From: Bacteroidota bacterium
GTDB taxonomy: Bacteria > Bacteroidota > Bacteroidia > B-17B0 > Aurantibacillaceae
Length of the DNA: 64,000 nt
Assembly: GCA_016185125.1 (NCBI GenBank)
Contig: JACPOC010000025.1
Location: 158,773 to 222,772, forward strand
Direction of reading: 5' to 3'
Made by a program: the position numbers and the translations under genes. The notes below the pieces were generated by a model. That model was given only the letters and a program-made list of their open reading frames with translations, did not search any database and was not told the origin of the DNA. The first letter of the stretch is position 1. Each line of letters starts with the position of its first letter. Positions 61,263 through 64,000 of the stretch are shown here, piece by piece.

Positions 61263-62002
61263 CGGTTAATAAATAAGAAAGTTAAGATCAAGCTGAACAA
61301 TAAAATTAAGATGCTGCTATACACCACAGCATTGGTGCTGCTTTTTCCAACTTCAAGCGCGCCGCCCGAAGTATTGTATCCGTAATAGGATGAGACGGAA
61401 GTAATAATGTAAGCGAACACAAGCACTTTTGTAAACGAATAAATTAACTTCCAAGGTTGAAAAAATGTTTGGATACCGTAGATGTATTCGTAGGAAGAAC
61501 AGGCGCCGGATGAAACACCCATCACATAACCGCCCGCAATACCAAGAAACATGCTTAAGGCAATTAAGAACGGAAAAATAATAAGAGCGGCTGCTATTTT
61601 CGGAAAGATAAGGTAGCTTGCCGAATTAATACCCATAATTTCCAAGGCATCTATCTGCTCGGTAATGCGCATTGAGCCAATTTCAGATGCAATGTTAGAG
61701 CCAACTTTGCCTGCTAAAATCAGGCACACAACGGTAGGGCTGAATTCGAGAATAATGCTCTCGCGGGCGGTAAAGCCAACTACATATAAGGGTACAAGCG
61801 GGCTATCAATACTGTAGGCAGATTGAATGGTAATAATGCCTCCCATAAATATAGAAATTATAGCAACAATAGTTAAAGATGAAATACCAATGGTGTCTAT
61901 TTCATAAATAATCTGACGGATGTATACACGAATGTTCTGTGGTTTTTTAAAAGCCTTGAACATAAGCAGAAAATAACGGCCAATATGAAAAAACGGATTC
62001 AT
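61259..62002 (-). CDS. mlaE: MlaE-family ABC permease
   Basis: A 247-residue membrane protein with five hydrophobic segments and the MlaE signature SIFMGGIITIQSAY, SPTVVCLILAGKVGSNIASEIGSMRITEQIDALEIMGI. It is the permease partner of MlaF. The 4-nt overlap indicates a coupled pair. Confidence 0.93.
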   Translation of the reverse strand: MNPFFHIGRYFLLMFKAFKKPQNIRVYIRQIIYEIDTIGISSLTIVAIISIFMGGIITIQSAYSIDSPLVPLYVVGFTARESIILEFSPTVVCLILAGKVGSNIASEIGSMRITEQIDALEIMGINSASYLIFPKIAAALIIFPFLIALSMFLGIAGGYVMGVSSGACSSYEYIYGIQTFFQPWKLIYSFTKVLVFAYIITSVSSYYGYNTSGGALEVGKSSTNAVVYSSILILLFSLILTFLFINR

Positions 62003-62020
62003 GATAAAACATTAAAAATA

Positions 62021-62143
62021 CTAATAATTAAGAACAGTATAATAGATACACGGCAATTCTTTTACTTCAAAAACCGCTTCTTTTTCGCCCGGCCATGTTA
62101 AATGTATAAGCTCGTTGCTTTGTACAATAAAATTGATAAGAAA
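62021..62143 (-). pseudogene. Possible gene remnant upstream of mlaE
   Basis: A frame open from a stop to a stop has 40 sense codons (FLINFIVQSNELIHLTWPGEKE through YYTVLNY) but no ATG, GTG or TTG. Its composition looks protein-like (LTWPGEKEAVFEVKELP). It may be a decayed gene fragment or chance. Confidence 0.25.
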
Positions 62144-62297
62144 TTAAGTATTTTTTGAAGAATTACCTGAGTATTTCTGACGTGTTATTTTGCAGTTGCC
62201 CTTGTAACAAAATTTAAGAATATTTTACTTTTTTAAGATATTTTAAGCTTGAGGTATCAAAACTAAATAAACAAATCTGCGTATATTTACTCTACAA

Positions 62298-62423
62298 ATG
62301 ATTAAACGTTATCTTTTGCTTTTATCTGTCGCGGTACTTTTTTTGAGTATTTCGCAGAGTTGTTTTATATTTCGCCCTAAAAATAAATGCGACTCCTGCC
62401 CCAGCATGAAACGTAAAAAGTAA
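62298..62423 (+). CDS. Very small lipoprotein
   Basis: A 41-residue protein: MIKRYLLLLSVAVLFLSISQ then SCFIFRPKNKCDSCPSMKRKK. The leader ends in a lipobox-like SQSC, leaving about 20 mature residues with a CDSC pair and a Lys-rich tail. The CPxMKRK ending is common to tiny Bacteroidota envelope lipoproteins. A TATATTTA box (62282-62289) is nearby. Confidence 0.65.
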   Translation: MIKRYLLLLSVAVLFLSISQSCFIFRPKNKCDSCPSMKRKK

Positions 62424-62426
62424 TGG

Positions 62427-63314
62427 TTAATATTTAGCGCCACCTATTCCAATATTTTCAATTGGATGCCATGTTGTTTTTATTTCCTGAAGATCCATTA
62501 TTAAATACGGATTTTGACTTTCGTCCTTGACCCAATCTTTATTCCAGATAAAATTACGTTTTACATTTAAGGAAGCGTTTTCGCCTATCTTTTTTATTTC
62601 TTCTTGATTGTCGCGGCAATAAATTACAGCATTTACATCCATGTGAGATGAAAAATGATCGTGTAATTCTGCGGAAGTTCCTGTAAGAATATTAACCACG
62701 CCTCCCGGAAGATCGGAGGTGGCAAGCACTTCGGAAAAAGTAACAGCGCATAGAGGAAGGCTTTCGGAGGCTAACACCACGCATACGTTTCCGCCCGCTA
62801 TAACAGGCGCTATAACACTTACCAAGCCCAGTAATCCCGATTTTTCGGGAGCAATAACCGAAACAACTCCGGTAGGTTCAGGTACAGAAAAATTAAAATG
62901 CGAGGAAGCAACAGGATTAACGCTACTGAACAATTGCGAATATTTATCGCACCATCCGGCATAGTGAACTAACCGATCAATACTTTGCTGCACTTCTGCT
63001 TCTGCGCCTTTTTCTGAAATACCTTGTAGATTTAACTCTTCAATAAATTGTAATTTACGGCCTTCTAAAATTTCCGCTACGCGATAAAGGATTTGACTGC
63101 GGTTAAACGCGCTTTTGCTACTCCAGCCCCCAAATGCTCCGCGAGCCGCTACAATAGCGTTTCTGAAATCCTTACGGGAAGAAAGACATACATTAGCCAA
63201 AATTTCCCCTTTTTTATTTTTCAGCTCATAGTATCTTCCGCTCTCGGTGCGCGGAAAGGCGCCGCCAATATATATTTTGTAAGTTTTTAAAACATTTAAT
63301 CGAGACATAGACAA
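62427..63314 (-). CDS. Truncated aldehyde dehydrogenase-like protein lacking the catalytic domain
   Basis: A 295-residue protein that covers only the N-terminal cofactor-binding half of an aldehyde dehydrogenase (YIGGAFPRTESGRYYELKN, GAFGGWSSKSAFNRSQILYRVAEIL, then SVPEPTGVVSVIAPEKSGLLGLVSVIAPVIAGGNVCVV, LPGGVVNILTG). The catalytic Cys segment (GQ.C) and its domain are missing; it ends TTWHPIENIGIGGAKY, which is typical of a natural C-terminus. It may have a structural or regulatory role or pair with another ALDH not in this window. Confidence 0.8.
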   Translation of the reverse strand: MSMSRLNVLKTYKIYIGGAFPRTESGRYYELKNKKGEILANVCLSSRKDFRNAIVAARGAFGGWSSKSAFNRSQILYRVAEILEGRKLQFIEELNLQGISEKGAEAEVQQSIDRLVHYAGWCDKYSQLFSSVNPVASSHFNFSVPEPTGVVSVIAPEKSGLLGLVSVIAPVIAGGNVCVVLASESLPLCAVTFSEVLATSDLPGGVVNILTGTSAELHDHFSSHMDVNAVIYCRDNQEEIKKIGENASLNVKRNFIWNKDWVKDESQNPYLIMDLQEIKTTWHPIENIGIGGAKY

Positions 63315-63447
63315 TCAATTTATACAATAAAGATAAGAGTTTATTTTATACTTTTTTGGAGTGACTTCACAATAAAGTCTGAAATTTAACGTTTATAATT
63401 TTGGTGATCCCATATTTTTTTTTAAATTAGTTTAAAATTTAATGCGT

Positions 63448-64000
63448 ATGAAAAAAATCATTTTTGCTTCATCCTTAATTTGCTTATCGTTTTTGGGTTT
63501 TACTCAATCGGATACATTGTTTACCCGCACTCAAAAAATTATTTGTAAACTAGTGGAGATCAATGAAAATGAATTTAAATACCGTTCAGCCAACAATCCT
63601 GAGGGTCCGGTTTATTTTTTGAACAGAGCAACCGTATTAAAATACACACTTTCTAACGGCATTAGCGAGAGGGTTGTGAAAGATGAATTATCTCTGGAAA
63701 ATGAACACGCCGAAATATTGGATAACAGAGAGGTTATTAAAGTTCATCCGTTTGCCTTTGCATTTAATCATGTATCCTTATCCTATGAAAAAGTATTAAA
63801 AGTAGGCACTAATTTAGATGTTGAAATTGGTTATATTAACTCTTCTATTAATTCAAACCCCTTAAATACCGTTTTTGGCAATCCGTTTCACACAGGTGTT
63901 TACATAAAGCCGGGTTTAAAATTCTTTTTAGGCCATGATTATTCTGTAAAGGGTTTAAGGTACGCGCATCCCTTAAAAGGAAAATATATTAAATTAGACT
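63448..64000 (+). CDS. Partial exported protein running off the right edge
   Basis: An ATG at 63448 (or 63442) opens a frame that stays open to the window end. The signal peptide is MKKIIFASSLICLSFLGFTQ. The mature part (SDTLFTRTQKIICKLVEINENEFKY..., FNHVSLSYEKVLKVGTNLDVEIGYI) looks like an outer-membrane beta-barrel of Bacteroidota. A TAATTTTG box at 63396-63403 may be its promoter. The C-terminus is outside the window. Confidence 0.65.
   Translation, partial: MKKIIFASSLICLSFLGFTQSDTLFTRTQKIICKLVEINENEFKYRSANNPEGPVYFLNRATVLKYTLSNGISERVVKDELSLENEHAEILDNREVIKVHPFAFAFNHVSLSYEKVLKVGTNLDVEIGYINSSINSNPLNTVFGNPFHTGVYIKPGLKFFLGHDYSVKGLRYAHPLKGKYIKLD

Overview
The window comes from an AT-rich member of the Bacteroidota, probably an environmental Flavobacteriales- or Sphingobacteriales-like lineage. 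The evidence is a C-terminal type IX secretion sorting domain (gene ending at 39681), a carboxypeptidase-regulatory/TonB-dependent receptor, TAnnTTTG-type promoter boxes, CzcA proteins fused to a TolC domain, weak A-rich ribosome binding sites, and many signal-peptide or lipoprotein genes of Bacteroidota-only families. No species can be named from sequence alone.

Layout. 1-8.3 kb: housekeeping and general genes (partial LD-carboxypeptidase, a NUMOD4/HNH-like DNA-binding protein, metG, a fatty acid desaturase, an rhlE-type helicase followed by a cold-shock protein, an OmpA protein). 8.3-12.2 kb: a response regulator and a cytosolic hybrid-PAS histidine kinase containing 23 copies of a 21-residue coiled-coil repeat. 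12.5-32.7 kb: a long, almost entirely plus-strand metal-homeostasis region with a DUF6660 protein, a CzcA-TolC fusion, CzcB, a dihydrolipoamide-dehydrogenase-like flavoprotein, SPFH, MgtC, ZIP, bestrophin, a P1B-type ATPase, an Nramp transporter, DUF1345, and then a set of cysteine-rich exported and outer-membrane proteins with a periplasmic HMA domain. 32.8-39.7 kb: AsmA, a c-type-haem/beta-propeller lipoprotein and an FG-GAP T9SS cargo.

39.85-44.8 kb: a compact (about 4.95 kb) integrative element inserted at the 3' end of tRNA-Arg(UCU). It is bounded by 13-bp direct repeats. It carries a tyrosine recombinase, two HTH proteins, a VRR-NUC-type nuclease, a conserved unknown protein and a terminase-small-subunit-like HTH protein. 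Both ends carry 11-bp-period GGGCTAA arrays, and there are further inverted and direct repeats at likely control points. It has no relaxase, capsid or large terminase that I can see, so it looks non-autonomous and satellite-like. It is my leading candidate for an undescribed system.

44.9-64 kb: a glycosyltransferase with a CoA-binding/sugar-transferase-like C-terminus that seems to start at CTG, a DsbD-alpha duplicate and DsbD, an SDR, a TonB receptor flanked by two paralogous secreted proteins, an ABC-F ATPase, a UbiD-family decarboxylase, an amidohydrolase, a MazG-like protein, MlaF/MlaE lipid-transport subunits, a tiny lipoprotein, a C-terminally truncated aldehyde dehydrogenase-like protein, and a partial exported protein running off the right edge.
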